Assembly: GCA_016928935.1 (NCBI GenBank) | Contig: JAFGJU010000225.1 | Coordinates: 1 to 15,499, forward strand | Direction: 5' to 3' | Origin: Candidatus Eiseniibacteriota bacterium | GTDB taxonomy: Bacteria; Eisenbacteria; RBG-16-71-46; JAFGJU01 | DNA length: 15,499 nt | In this document: positions 1 to 7,242 of the stretch, piece by piece | Layout: every line of letters begins with the position of its first letter | Numbering within the stretch: the stretch's first letter is position 1 | Program-made: the position numbers and the translations under genes | The notes under the pieces: generated by a model | Seen by the model: only the letters and a program-made list of their open reading frames with translations | Database searches by the model: none | Told to the model about the DNA's origin: nothing

Positions 1-602
1 CCCGAAGCCCGGTAGGCCACACCCAGCTGCACCAGTATGTTCCCCCGTGAGAAGTCCCACAGCGCGAGGAACGCGCCCAGGCTCGCCCCCGCCAGGAGCG
101 ACAGGCTCACCCACACGGCCCCTCTCGCGTCACGGACTACGTTCACCAGCACGAGATAGAGGAGAAGGGACTTGCCGATGATGACGAGCACGGGGCCGCA
201 GGCCTCGGGAGTGGGAGAGAACATGACCGAGACGAGAAGCGTGAGGACGTACACCAGAAGAGCCAGGTCCACTCTGGTGGCCGACACCGTGGAGTCCGAC
301 AGCAACAGCGCTCTCATGAGCGCGGCCAGCGCTGCCAGCGCCAGGGCCGCGGAATAGAGCCCGGGAACGAACGCGGAAGACACGTTCCCGTACGCCAGGA
401 AAGTCAGAACACAGGTCGCCAGAAGCGGGTGCAGCACGGCTGCCGCTGCGACTCCGATTCCGGCCAGCGCCAGGACGAGCATGAGGAGGACTCTGACCCT
501 GGCGGCAGCCATGAGAAGCGCGGCGGTCGACAGCACGGCCAGGGAAAGGCCCTTCTCCAGAGCCGCGCGGCCGGCGGCGTTTGTCCTGGCCACGTCCGAC
601 AT
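1..602 (-). CDS. O-antigen ligase/polymerase-like membrane protein, N-terminal part (cut by window edge)
   Basis: An open frame of 200 codons runs from an ATG at 602 to the left edge without a stop. The ATG overlaps the TGA of the flippase gene by one base (TGATG), and GAGAGG inside the flippase end can serve as ribosome binding site. The protein is strongly hydrophobic, with about six or seven likely membrane segments (roughly residues 18-34, 37-57, 81-101, 111-128, 136-156 and 162-181). The stretch from Ser129 to Gly187 (SPTPEACGP, then a long helix with a lysine, then a basic loop and another helix ending WDFSRGN) resembles the N-terminal half of O-antigen ligase/polymerase (WaaL/Wzy-type) proteins. 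Such proteins act at the periplasmic face of the inner membrane, either joining repeat units or attaching the polymer to its carrier. The diagnostic large periplasmic loop lies outside the window, so polymerase and ligase cannot be told apart. Its position after a flippase supports a Wzy-type role. Confidence 0.65.
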   Translation of the reverse strand, partial: MSDVARTNAAGRAALEKGLSLAVLSTAALLMAAARVRVLLMLVLALAGIGVAAAAVLHPLLATCVLTFLAYGNVSSAFVPGLYSAALALAALAALMRALLLSDSTVSATRVDLALLVYVLTLLVSVMFSPTPEACGPVLVIIGKSLLLYLVLVNVVRDARGAVWVSLSLLAGASLGAFLALWDFSRGNILVQLGVAYRAS

Positions 603-2098
603 CACTCAGCCTCTCTGAACCGTTTCAAGAGCGCCAGCTTCTCCCCGGCCACCGAGAGCGCTGCCCTCGCCTCTTCGCGACTGACGGAGAAACGCGCCCA
701 GAGCCCCATCAAGACGAGGCCCGGGAGCAGAAACTCGAGCCTGTCCGCAGGAATCAGGCCGCACACACAGACAAGGCCGAACGACGTCGCCAGAAGCCGC
801 CGCAGCGGACCTCCGAACGAGAAACCTATGGTCCTGCGGGCGTAGCCGTAGTTGAGCACACAGTGTATCAGATAGGCGACGCAGTGGGCAATCGGGCCGG
901 CCAGCAGCAGCGTGGCCGGGTTCGCGAAACCGCGGGCACCCGAGAGGAGCGCGAGAAACACGGCCATCAGCGACGCGTTCATCACCACGTCCAGGCCCAC
1001 CCAGGTCCGAAGCCGTCCCTGCGGCAGCATCCATATCCCCAGCATCCAGGCGACCGCCCTCAGGAAGTCGGCCACGAACTGCGCGGGCAGCAGCCGTTCT
1101 CCCTGCACGAACTCGGAAGAGAACAGGAGAGGCACGAGCCAGTGCCTGGCCACGAGCATGACGGACGCGCACGCAGTCACGAGCAGAACCGACAGTCGTA
1201 TCGCGCTTCTCATCTCGTTCACTATGGAGTCGCGCTCCCTGAGCTCGCTCAGCCTGGGAAAGGCGTAGGCAGAGACTGAGTTCAAGATGAGCATCAGGTA
1301 CTGGAAGGATATTCCGAGTGCCACCTGGTAGATGCCGTTGGCGTCCGGCCCGAGTGTCCTCACTATGATGCTCCTCACCGCCAGCAGGTTCACCCAGTAG
1401 AGGGCGCCGACGGCCAGACTGCCCACGCCGTAGGCCAGGAGCTCCCTCACCAACGACCGGTCGACTCCGGCGCTGCCGTAGAATCCGGCGCGGGCGTAGA
1501 GCGACCTGGAGACGAGGCGGATGACCAGGTAGCCCAGGGCAGCCGCGGCCACGATGTGGATGACGGCACCCTTCCACCTGAGAAAATAGACGAGGGGAAC
1601 AAGCATGATGAGCCCGGCCGCGGCCGCGCCGGCGTTGGCCAGGGCGTACCTTCTCATGCTTTTCAACCCCTGTATGGCCGCCAGATGGAAGCTGAACTGC
1701 ACGAGCAGCGGCACGGCCAGGGCCGCCAGGGCGACGGCCCAGGAGAGCTCGTCGCTCCCGAATATGAGTACGGCGAGCTGCTTTCTCAGGACCAGCGCCG
1801 CGACCAGGGCCACCGCGCTGGCCGCGTACGTGGGCACGAGGCCGCTCGTCTTGAGCCGGGCGAGTGCGTCGCGGTCTTGCCTGGACGAGAACTCGGCGGC
1901 GTACTTGGCAACTCCGACGCCGACGCCCAGCGACGCGAGGGAGCTAAGGATGTTGACCAGGTTTCCGACCTGCGCCAGGAGCCCCACGCCGGCGGCCCCC
2001 ACGAACACCGCCAGGAGCTTGTTCCTCAACACCGCCACCACGACTCCGACCAGAGACGAGGTGCCCACTAGAGCGGTGGAAGTCACGAGCCTCTTCAT
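602..2098 (-). CDS. Wzx-type polysaccharide flippase
   Basis: This encodes a 498-residue polytopic inner-membrane protein that should flip undecaprenyl-linked repeat units to the periplasmic face. The N-terminus resembles the WzxE/polysaccharide-synthase transporter family: GPxGVG-like spacing at residues about 34-40 (GAAGVGLLAQ), followed by a helix and SLGVGVGVAKYAAEF near residues 56-70. Hydrophobic helices recur along the whole length, enough for about 12-14 membrane segments, and the tail is short, charged and cytoplasmic (REEARAA to FREAE). The size is at the upper end for Wzx proteins, which are usually 400-500 residues. The ATG at 2098 overlaps the glycosyltransferase stop by 4 bp (ATGA), with GAGGGGAG upstream, so translation is probably coupled. 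The gene also overlaps the next, ligase-like gene by one base. A MurJ/MATE-like exporter is the alternative, but the polysaccharide context favours Wzx. Confidence 0.88.
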   Translation of the reverse strand: MKRLVTSTALVGTSSLVGVVVAVLRNKLLAVFVGAAGVGLLAQVGNLVNILSSLASLGVGVGVAKYAAEFSSRQDRDALARLKTSGLVPTYAASAVALVAALVLRKQLAVLIFGSDELSWAVALAALAVPLLVQFSFHLAAIQGLKSMRRYALANAGAAAAGLIMLVPLVYFLRWKGAVIHIVAAAALGYLVIRLVSRSLYARAGFYGSAGVDRSLVRELLAYGVGSLAVGALYWVNLLAVRSIIVRTLGPDANGIYQVALGISFQYLMLILNSVSAYAFPRLSELRERDSIVNEMRSAIRLSVLLVTACASVMLVARHWLVPLLFSSEFVQGERLLPAQFVADFLRAVAWMLGIWMLPQGRLRTWVGLDVVMNASLMAVFLALLSGARGFANPATLLLAGPIAHCVAYLIHCVLNYGYARRTIGFSFGGPLRRLLATSFGLVCVCGLIPADRLEFLLPGLVLMGLWARFSVSREEARAALSVAGEKLALLKRFREAE

Positions 2099-3021
2099 CT
2101 GCCGGCTCCCCTCTTGAGGGCCCTGAGCGCCGCGGCAGGACGCCGGCCCAGAAGAGAAAGCACGTAGAAAGGAAGAGCCTCGACCCTGAGCGGGTCGTCG
2201 GCCAGCGCCTTCGCGTAAAGCCGACGTGCCTCACCCGCGCGCCCGGTGAAGAGGTAGTTGCGCGCGAGCATGGAGGCCAGCCTGGCCCTGCCCTTGGCCA
2301 GGGCGGTTTGCAGTCCCCGCGGCTCAGTCGGGAGTTCGCCGCGGACTAACTCCAGGGCGCGCATGGCGTCCTCGAACAACGCCGCCTTGTCCCGGGTGAG
2401 CTCCTGGTGTCCGACAGTGTTCGTGCAGAGCGTTTCGTTAAGGAAGGCCACCCTACCCTTCATCGAAAGCCTGAGCCACAGGCACCAGTCCTCGGCCATC
2501 CTCAAGGACTCTTCGAACCCTCCGACTGACCTGACGGCTTCTGCCGCGGCCACCGCGCTCGAAAGCGCGACGAAGTTCCTCTCGAGAAGCTCACCCAGCA
2601 CCCACCCGTGGGCGGGCCGTTCTCGCCTGCTCTGCAGATACAAGAACCGGCGGCTCTCGTCCACGAACCTCGCGTCGGTGTAACACAGCACGACCTCCGG
2701 GTCCGCTCGCATCAGGCTCACCTGCCGCTCCAGCTTCCGGGGCTCCCACGCGTCGTCCGAATCCAGGAACGCCAGATACCTGCCGGAGGCCTTCTCGACG
2801 GCGCGGTTCCTTGCGAGGGAGGGCCTGCCCTGATGCTCCAGCCGGAGGACCCGCACCCTGGAGCCCAGCTTGGCCAGCCGCTCCGCGGTGCCGTCCGTTG
2901 AGCCGTCGTCCGCGACCACCACTTCGTAGTCGCCGAACGTCTGGCAGAAAACGCTGTCCAGAGCCCGCTCGACGAGGGCTCCGCGGTTGTACGTGGCTAT
3001 GACTACGCTGACTTCCGGCAT
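2095..3021 (-). CDS. Family 2 glycosyltransferase with TPR-like C-terminal tail
   Basis: The 308-residue protein has a GT-A fold typical of family GT2 inverting transferases, which move a sugar from a nucleotide donor onto a lipid-linked acceptor at the cytoplasmic membrane face. The N-terminal strand VSVVIATYNR (5-14), the nucleotide-binding DDGSTD (38-43), the metal-binding DSDD (87-90) and the probable catalytic-base motif ED (177-178, in AEDWCLWL) are all present. The last 90 residues or so (ARNYLFTGRAGEARRLYAKAL and beyond) read like one TPR-type helical hairpin, a common extra in this family. There is no membrane segment. The start is ATG at 3021, preceded by CGGAGCG (rather close) and AAGGA further up, so the ribosome binding site is only moderate. 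The stop overlaps the flippase ATG by 4 bp. Donor and acceptor cannot be predicted. It is the only glycosyltransferase in the window. Confidence 0.9.
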   Translation of the reverse strand: MPEVSVVIATYNRGALVERALDSVFCQTFGDYEVVVADDGSTDGTAERLAKLGSRVRVLRLEHQGRPSLARNRAVEKASGRYLAFLDSDDAWEPRKLERQVSLMRADPEVVLCYTDARFVDESRRFLYLQSRRERPAHGWVLGELLERNFVALSSAVAAAEAVRSVGGFEESLRMAEDWCLWLRLSMKGRVAFLNETLCTNTVGHQELTRDKAALFEDAMRALELVRGELPTEPRGLQTALAKGRARLASMLARNYLFTGRAGEARRLYAKALADDPLRVEALPFYVLSLLGRRPAAALRALKRGAGR

Positions 3022-3044
3022 CGCTCCGAGGGTCCTTCTTCAGC

Positions 3045-3071
3045 TCCGGCGCCGGGACGCGGGGCGCCGGA
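3045..3071 (-). other. GC-rich hairpin between the Wzz and glycosyltransferase genes
   Basis: In the minus-strand transcript TCCGGCGCC (from 3071) pairs perfectly with GGCGCCGGA (to 3045) around a 9-nt loop. A G-T wobble and one more G-C pair can extend the stem to about 11 bp. No T-run follows, so it is not a classical intrinsic terminator. It lies 92 nt after the Wzz stop and 23 nt before the glycosyltransferase start. It may attenuate or stabilise the mRNA. The rest of the 142-bp gap shows no promoter. Confidence 0.5.
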
Positions 3072-3134
3072 ACGAGATGCCGCCGTGCTGGACGTTTGGG
3101 ACGAGGATGCGGGATGGCGCGCCCGGAGGGAAAA

Positions 3135-3155
3135 CTCACCCGGCTCACCCGGCTC
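3135..3155. repeat. Short tandem direct repeat just after the Wzz stop
   Basis: On the plus strand CTCACCCGG occurs twice in tandem, followed by a partial third copy CTC. In the minus-strand transcript this reads as two units of CCGGGTGAG. It begins about 8 nt downstream of the Wzz TAG. It is too short to imply a function, and replication slippage is the simplest origin. Confidence 0.6.
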
Positions 3156-3163
3156 TTCCGGCA

Positions 3164-4399
3164 CTAGCGTCTCCTGTGGAACGCCTTTCTGACCCCGCCG
3201 ACGGCTCCGGACAGGTCCGCCCGGACCTCGACCGTGCTGTTTCTCAGCGACTCCCAGTCCTGGGGTCTGGTCTGTTTCAGTCTTTCCAGGTGCTCCGCCA
3301 GGGAGGCGTAGAGGATGCTGAGGATGATGCTCAAGCCGGCGGTGATCACGAGGATTATCAGACGCTTGGGCCCGCTCTTCTTCTCGGGGGGCTTGGCAAC
3401 GTCCAGGATTTGAATGGTGGGGGTGTCCCTGGCCTCCTGTATCTTGGCGTGCTCGTGCTGTTCCGTCAGCAGGCCGAACAGAGTCTCCTGGATTTTCACC
3501 TCGCGCAACAGCCTTCCGTATTCCAACGCCAGCCCGGGCACACGCGCAAACGGGACGGACAGCGTGCCGTAGTCCCCGGAGCCCCGCTCACCGTCGTTCA
3601 TCGCGCCTATCCTGCGCTTGGTCTCGGAGATCTCCATCTGCTTCCGCACGATCTCCGGATGGCCGGGAGTCATCGTGCGCTGCAGCAGTCCGAGCTCGAT
3701 CTCGGCCATGGCCAGCCTGCCCTCGAGCTCGGCCACGTTCTGGATCTGGGCCTTCATCTGCTCGTTGATGGAGATGGCCCTGTTCTTTTCCTGGAAACCC
3801 CTCAGCGTGTCCTCGGCCCCCGCCAGAGCCCGGGACGCGGTGGCAAGCCTCTCCTCAAGGAACAGGCGATTGCTGCGCGCCCTGGCGCTGCTGACTTCCC
3901 GATTGATCCTGTTGAGAGCCTCCACGTAGGTGTTTGCCACGTCGGCCGCCCTCTGCCTGTCCGTGTCCTCGAAGCTCAGGGTCACGAAGCCCTCCGGCCC
4001 GACCCTGACCCTGGTGTGTGACAGGCACTCCTTCACTGCGTCGTCCATTGTGCGCGAGCGGTAGCGCTTCTTCAGGTCGTGCTTCGTGACCACGCTCTCC
4101 ACGACCGTCCTGCTCTTGAGGATTGAAGCGTAAACGTGTGACGGAGTGGCGAAGGTCGGCAGGACCATCTCCTGACCGCCGAGGGATCCGATTCCCTGGA
4201 TCAGGGACGAGGCCAGGCCCATGAACGACGACTCGCGCTCCGGAGGAAGGATTGACGTGGTGGCCGTGTACCAGTTCGGGAGAAGCAGCAGGACCAAGAC
4301 GGCTACGACGCAGACCACGAGCACGGTCCTGAAAATGAACCGCCTCCAACGCGCTATGAGGAGGTAGAGGCCGTAGACGTCGAGCCTTCCAGGTTCCAA
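3164..4399 (-). CDS. Wzz/GumC-type chain-length regulator (no kinase domain)
   Basis: This encodes an inner-membrane polysaccharide co-polymerase that controls polymer length with the Wzy polymerase and contacts the outer-membrane exporter. I place the start at a TTG (4399) because AAGGAG sits 5 nt upstream, giving 411 residues. The frame is open further up to an ATG at 4492, but that would lie upstream of the promoter's predicted transcription start and add a low-complexity basic leader. One membrane helix lies at about 21-40 and is followed by the Wzz signature WYTATTSILPP. A long, partly coiled-coil periplasmic region follows, with PGHPEI and a GNVR-like segment (EYGRLLREV to ILDVAKPPEKKSGPKR). 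The second helix is at about 347-367. The cytoplasmic tail is only about 44 residues, with no Walker motifs or tyrosine cluster, so no BY-kinase is fused. A promoter directly precedes it. Confidence 0.92.
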   Translation of the reverse strand: MEPGRLDVYGLYLLIARWRRFIFRTVLVVCVVAVLVLLLLPNWYTATTSILPPERESSFMGLASSLIQGIGSLGGQEMVLPTFATPSHVYASILKSRTVVESVVTKHDLKKRYRSRTMDDAVKECLSHTRVRVGPEGFVTLSFEDTDRQRAADVANTYVEALNRINREVSSARARSNRLFLEERLATASRALAGAEDTLRGFQEKNRAISINEQMKAQIQNVAELEGRLAMAEIELGLLQRTMTPGHPEIVRKQMEISETKRRIGAMNDGERGSGDYGTLSVPFARVPGLALEYGRLLREVKIQETLFGLLTEQHEHAKIQEARDTPTIQILDVAKPPEKKSGPKRLIILVITAGLSIILSILYASLAEHLERLKQTRPQDWESLRNSTVEVRADLSGAVGGVRKAFHRRR

Positions 4400-4404
4400 G
4401 CTGT

Positions 4405-4410
4405 CTCCTT
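4405..4410 (-). promoter_or_regulatory. Ribosome binding site fixing the TTG start of the Wzz gene
   Basis: AAGGAG on the minus strand ends 5 nt before TTG at 4399-4397. No ATG or GTG with comparable spacing exists between the promoter and the first membrane helix. This decides the start at TTG rather than at the far upstream ATG. Confidence 0.8.
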
Positions 4411-4412
4411 GT

Positions 4413-4424
4413 GCGGCCGGCCGC
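4413..4424. repeat. 12-bp perfect palindrome beside the Wzz ribosome binding site
   Basis: GCGGCCGGCCGC is its own reverse complement and ends 2 nt before the AAGGAG of the Wzz gene, inside the predicted 5' untranslated leader. It could be a dimeric regulator site or a structure masking the ribosome binding site. In such GC-rich DNA it could equally be chance. Confidence 0.45.
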
Positions 4425-4482
4425 GGACCGCTCCCGGCGCGACCGGACGGCGGCCGTCGCGGCCCCGCGCGTGAGAGCCCGC

Positions 4483-4511
4483 ATGCTATCACGCGGCCCG
4501 CGCACTGTCAA
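4483..4511 (-). promoter_or_regulatory. Sigma70-type promoter for the Wzz-glycosyltransferase-flippase unit
   Basis: The minus strand has a consensus -35 TTGACA (4511-4506), a spacer of exactly 17 nt (4505-4489) and a -10 TAGCAT (4488-4483). The -10 is preceded by TG plus one base, so it is an extended -10, TGATAGCAT. Transcription should start near 4476, giving a GC-rich leader of roughly 77 nt before the TTG start of the Wzz gene. It lies in a 165-bp gap between the exporter and Wzz genes, just after a hairpin. It is the best promoter I can see in the window. It should drive the Wzz, glycosyltransferase, flippase and ligase-like genes separately from, or in addition to, upstream read-through. 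Confidence 0.65.
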
Positions 4512-4541
4512 CGCGCCGCTGCCTCCGCGACGCTCCTTGCG

Positions 4542-4560
4542 GCGGGCCTGCAGGGCCCGC
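4542..4560 (-). terminator. GC hairpin after the exporter gene, possible terminator without T-run
   Basis: Four nucleotides after the exporter's TGA the transcript can form GCGGGCC / GGCCCGC (7 bp, all G-C) around the 5-nt loop CTGCA. The bases after it are CGCAAGGAG, so the U-tract of a classical terminator is missing. With a promoter about 30 nt further on, a boundary role is reasonable. It may act as a weak terminator or as a 3' end protecting against nucleases. Confidence 0.4.
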
Positions 4561-4564
4561 GGCG

Positions 4565-6121
4565 TCAGTCCTTGGTCGCCTCGTGGACGACGATGTATAC
4601 CGTGGCCAACTGGGCCAGAAGCGACACGGTGTCCTTGAACAGAGCCCAGCGCGCTCCTTCTTCCCGCGTCGGCACGAAGACCTCGTCGTTGGGACGCACG
4701 TAACCCGCCTCGCGCGAAGACAGCGATTGGCCCGCAGAAAACCTCTTCACGAGGGTCTTCCCGCCGGAGGCGTTGTCGGTGTACCCGCCCGCCTCACGAA
4801 CGTAAAAACCGGCCCTCTTGTCAGGGACGTATCTCACGTAACCCGGCCGCCTCACTTCTCCCGACACCAGGACGTAGTCCACCTTGGCCGGGATCTCCAC
4901 GAGGTCCCCGGCCTCCAGAACCACGTCTTCCTTCTTCTCTGCCCCGGCCAGCAGCTTCACGAAGTCCGTCCTCACCCTGGCCAGCTCCCCGCTGGGCAGG
5001 GAGTCGGGACGGATGACGCGGGCCGAGCTCAAGTCGGCCTGCGGGGTCAGCCCGCCGGCCCTCGCGACCAGCTCCGAGAGAGTGTCCTCGCGCCGGTTGA
5101 TGGAGTACCAGCCGGGAAACACGACCTCCCCGCCGATGTAGACCTGGTGTCTCTCCAAATAATGGGTCGGAGTGCGCACGTAGACTCCGTCACCTTCCCT
5201 CAGGTCGAAGTCGGTCTGACCGCCGAGGACCGAGGCCAGCCGGAACTGAATGGACTCTCGACGCTCGCGGTCCACAAAACGGCTTATCTCGCCCTTCTCC
5301 ATGTCGGCCTCGGGCGTGACTCCGCCCGCCAGCCTCAAAGCCTGAGAGAGTTTCTCTCCGTCCAAGAACTCGTATGTGCCGGGGAACATGACGCCGCCGC
5401 TGACGACGAAGTACCTCTTGGCCCTCGGCACGTGTATCACGTCCCCGTCCGACACGAACGGGTTCAGGGAGGTGTCCCCGGCCAGGAAGAACGCCACGAG
5501 GTCCGCCCTCATCGCGGTGCCGTCCCTTCTCCTGAGCTGTATGTTCCTGAGTGAGGAGCTGTCTCTGAGCCCCGGCCCCGTGAGGTCTTGAAATGGTTTT
5601 CCGAGCAGCTCCGACACCCTGGTGGATGCCGAAGCGACGTAGGAGCCCGCCCGTTCGACCTCTCCGGAGACGTGCACCTTGAACTGTCTGAGTCTGACCA
5701 GCCTCACGTCCACTTGGCCGCGGCGGATGGCGGCCAGGACCGTCTTCTTGATCAGTTCTCTCGCGTCCCCCAGGCTCAAGCCCGCCACTGACAGCGTTCC
5801 GGAATCCGGTATGAGCACCTTGCCCTCCGCGTCCACCTCCAACGGGTAGCCCAGACTGGCGGCGCCCCACACCTCCACCCTCAGGACGTCACCCGGGCCG
5901 AGCAGGTAGGTGCGCGGGTCAACCGGGCCTTCCTGGAGCGGTTTCTGCTCTCCGACCGGCGCGGCCGGCGAGCCGGAGTAGGCGGGCAGCATCGAGGACA
6001 CCGGCCAGGCGTCGGAATCAACCCGAGACGCCGACGGCAACTCGAACGGTTCGGCCCGGACGCAACACACCAGTGCCGCCGAGAACACGAAAAGAGCCAA
6101 GACCGACAGTCGCGTTTTCAT
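4565..6121 (-). CDS. Wza-like polysaccharide export protein with SLBB domains
   Basis: The 518-residue protein begins with a clear signal peptide (basic MKTR, then a hydrophobic stretch to about residue 20, possible cleavage after VRA before EP). The Cys-Cys at 19-20 does not make a canonical lipobox, so lipid anchoring is doubtful. A polysaccharide-export domain follows at about 68-150 (YLLGPGDVLRVEVWG, later FKVHVSGEVERAGSY). Several SLBB-type repeats then each carry VxGxVxxPGxY-like cores (VVSGGVMFPGTY, VYIGGEVVFPGWY, VLVSGEVRRPGYV). A final hydrophobic helix (SLLAQLATVYIVV) could form the outer-membrane helical barrel. It is longer than E. coli Wza (about 380 residues) because it has more SLBB repeats. 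Its role is to form the channel that takes polymer across the periplasm and outer membrane. ATG at 6121 follows GAGGA and is only 4 bp from the wecB stop. Confidence 0.92.
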   Translation of the reverse strand: MKTRLSVLALFVFSAALVCCVRAEPFELPSASRVDSDAWPVSSMLPAYSGSPAAPVGEQKPLQEGPVDPRTYLLGPGDVLRVEVWGAASLGYPLEVDAEGKVLIPDSGTLSVAGLSLGDARELIKKTVLAAIRRGQVDVRLVRLRQFKVHVSGEVERAGSYVASASTRVSELLGKPFQDLTGPGLRDSSSLRNIQLRRRDGTAMRADLVAFFLAGDTSLNPFVSDGDVIHVPRAKRYFVVSGGVMFPGTYEFLDGEKLSQALRLAGGVTPEADMEKGEISRFVDRERRESIQFRLASVLGGQTDFDLREGDGVYVRTPTHYLERHQVYIGGEVVFPGWYSINRREDTLSELVARAGGLTPQADLSSARVIRPDSLPSGELARVRTDFVKLLAGAEKKEDVVLEAGDLVEIPAKVDYVLVSGEVRRPGYVRYVPDKRAGFYVREAGGYTDNASGGKTLVKRFSAGQSLSSREAGYVRPNDEVFVPTREEGARWALFKDTVSLLAQLATVYIVVHEATKD

Positions 6122-6125
6122 GTCG

Positions 6126-7232
6126 TCAATTCCTCTTCTTCTCGAGCCACGCGGCCAGCACCGCGGCTATGCGTGAGGACGCCTTCCCGTCCCACAGCGG
6201 AGGTACTCCACCCTTCTTGCCGCGTCCCGCGAGCACTTCCCGGGCCTCACGGATTATTCTCGCCGGGTCCGTGCCCACGACGGTGTTCGTGCCGTGCGAA
6301 ACCGTCACAGGTCTCTCAGTGTTTTCCCTGAGAGTGAGGCACGGCACTCCCAAGACTGTAGTCTCCTCCTGTATACCTCCCGAGTCGGTCAGGACCAGTC
6401 GGGCAGAGACGAGGAGCCTCAGAAAATCCAGGTAGCCGAGCGGCTCCGTCAGCAAGAAATCCCGCGCCTGGCCGAGCTGCTTCTTGAACTTGCCCGCGGT
6501 GAGACCCTTCCGGGTCCGCGGGTGGACCGGGAAAACGACCGGAAGCTCCTTCGCGACCTCGCACACCGCGTCCACGATGCGGGACAGAGACTCCTCGCTG
6601 TCCACGTTGCTCGGCCTGTGCAGGGTCAGCACGGCGTAGCGCTGCTCGGCGAGCGAGAACCTGGAAAGCACTTCGGACTGACGTGCTATCTCGATGTGGT
6701 TTTTTAGACTGTCAATCATGACATTGCCTACAAAATGCACTCTGTCCGGAGCCACACCCTCGTTGCTCAAGTTCCTGTTGGCGTCCTCACAGGTCGTGAA
6801 GAGCAGACTCGAGAGCGAGTCGGTGACCATCCGGTTTATCTCCTCCGGCATGGACCTGTCGAAGCTCCTCAGGCCCGCCTCCACGTGCGCCACGGGGACG
6901 TGGAGCTTGACCGAGGCCAGGGAGCATGCCAGGGTGGAGTTCACGTCGCCCACCACCACCACCAGCGCGGGCCTCTCCTCGAGCAGCACCTTCTCGAACT
7001 CGGTCATCACGCGGGCGGTCTGGACCGCGTGAGACCCGGAGCCCACGCCCATGTGCAGGTCGGGCGTCGGTATGCCCAGTTCCTCGAAGAACACGTCGGA
7101 CAGCTCTCTGTCGTAGTGCTGTCCGGTGTGCACGAGAAGGGGCCTCACGACCGGGAACGCCTTCACCTCGGCCAGGATCGGAGCTATCTTCATGAAGTTG
7201 GGCCTGGCTGCGCCAACGAAGACCGTCTTCAA
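6126..7232 (-). CDS. wecB: UDP-N-acetylglucosamine 2-epimerase (non-hydrolysing)
   Basis: This cytoplasmic enzyme interconverts UDP-GlcNAc and UDP-ManNAc and supplies ManNAc-type residues for surface polysaccharide. The 368-residue length is typical. Family motifs are GAARPNFMKIAPI (7-19), HTGQHYD (35-41), GDVNS (95-99, with the conserved Asp96), HVEAGLRSFDRSMPEEINR (116-134, with Glu118 and Glu131), HPRT and TDSGGIQEE. The loop with the conserved histidine reads LHRPSNVD (204-211) instead of the GHRREN of E. coli WecB, a known subgroup variant. The start is a TTG at 7232, with AAGG 7 nt upstream. The next Met (residue 14) would remove the GARPNF motif, so TTG is well supported. It follows rmlB by 10 bp and precedes the exporter by 4 bp. 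No WecC-type ManNAc dehydrogenase is in the window. Confidence 0.94.
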   Translation of the reverse strand: MKTVFVGAARPNFMKIAPILAEVKAFPVVRPLLVHTGQHYDRELSDVFFEELGIPTPDLHMGVGSGSHAVQTARVMTEFEKVLLEERPALVVVVGDVNSTLACSLASVKLHVPVAHVEAGLRSFDRSMPEEINRMVTDSLSSLLFTTCEDANRNLSNEGVAPDRVHFVGNVMIDSLKNHIEIARQSEVLSRFSLAEQRYAVLTLHRPSNVDSEESLSRIVDAVCEVAKELPVVFPVHPRTRKGLTAGKFKKQLGQARDFLLTEPLGYLDFLRLLVSARLVLTDSGGIQEETTVLGVPCLTLRENTERPVTVSHGTNTVVGTDPARIIREAREVLAGRGKKGGVPPLWDGKASSRIAAVLAAWLEKKRN

Positions 7233-7242
7233 ATGCCCGCCT

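Noticed and set aside
429..1279. Plus-strand open frames
   Set aside because: They run antisense to the flippase and ligase-like genes, are rich in Arg, Gly, Pro and Gln, and have no family motif. They are typical GC-rich shadow frames, as are the other plus-strand frames up to 15358.
4400..4492. N-terminal extension of the Wzz protein to an ATG at 4492
   Set aside because: This ATG lies upstream of the predicted transcript start and overlaps the promoter. The leader is low-complexity, and TTG at 4399 has an ideal AAGGAG.
4400..4564. JUMPstart/ops element in the polysaccharide leader
   Set aside because: No GGCGGTAGCGTG-like sequence is present in this or the other gaps.
6043..6121. Lipoprotein signal on the exporter
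   Set aside because: The Cys pair is preceded by Leu-Val, not by a canonical lipobox ending in Gly, Ala or Ser; a signal peptidase I site after VRA is more likely.
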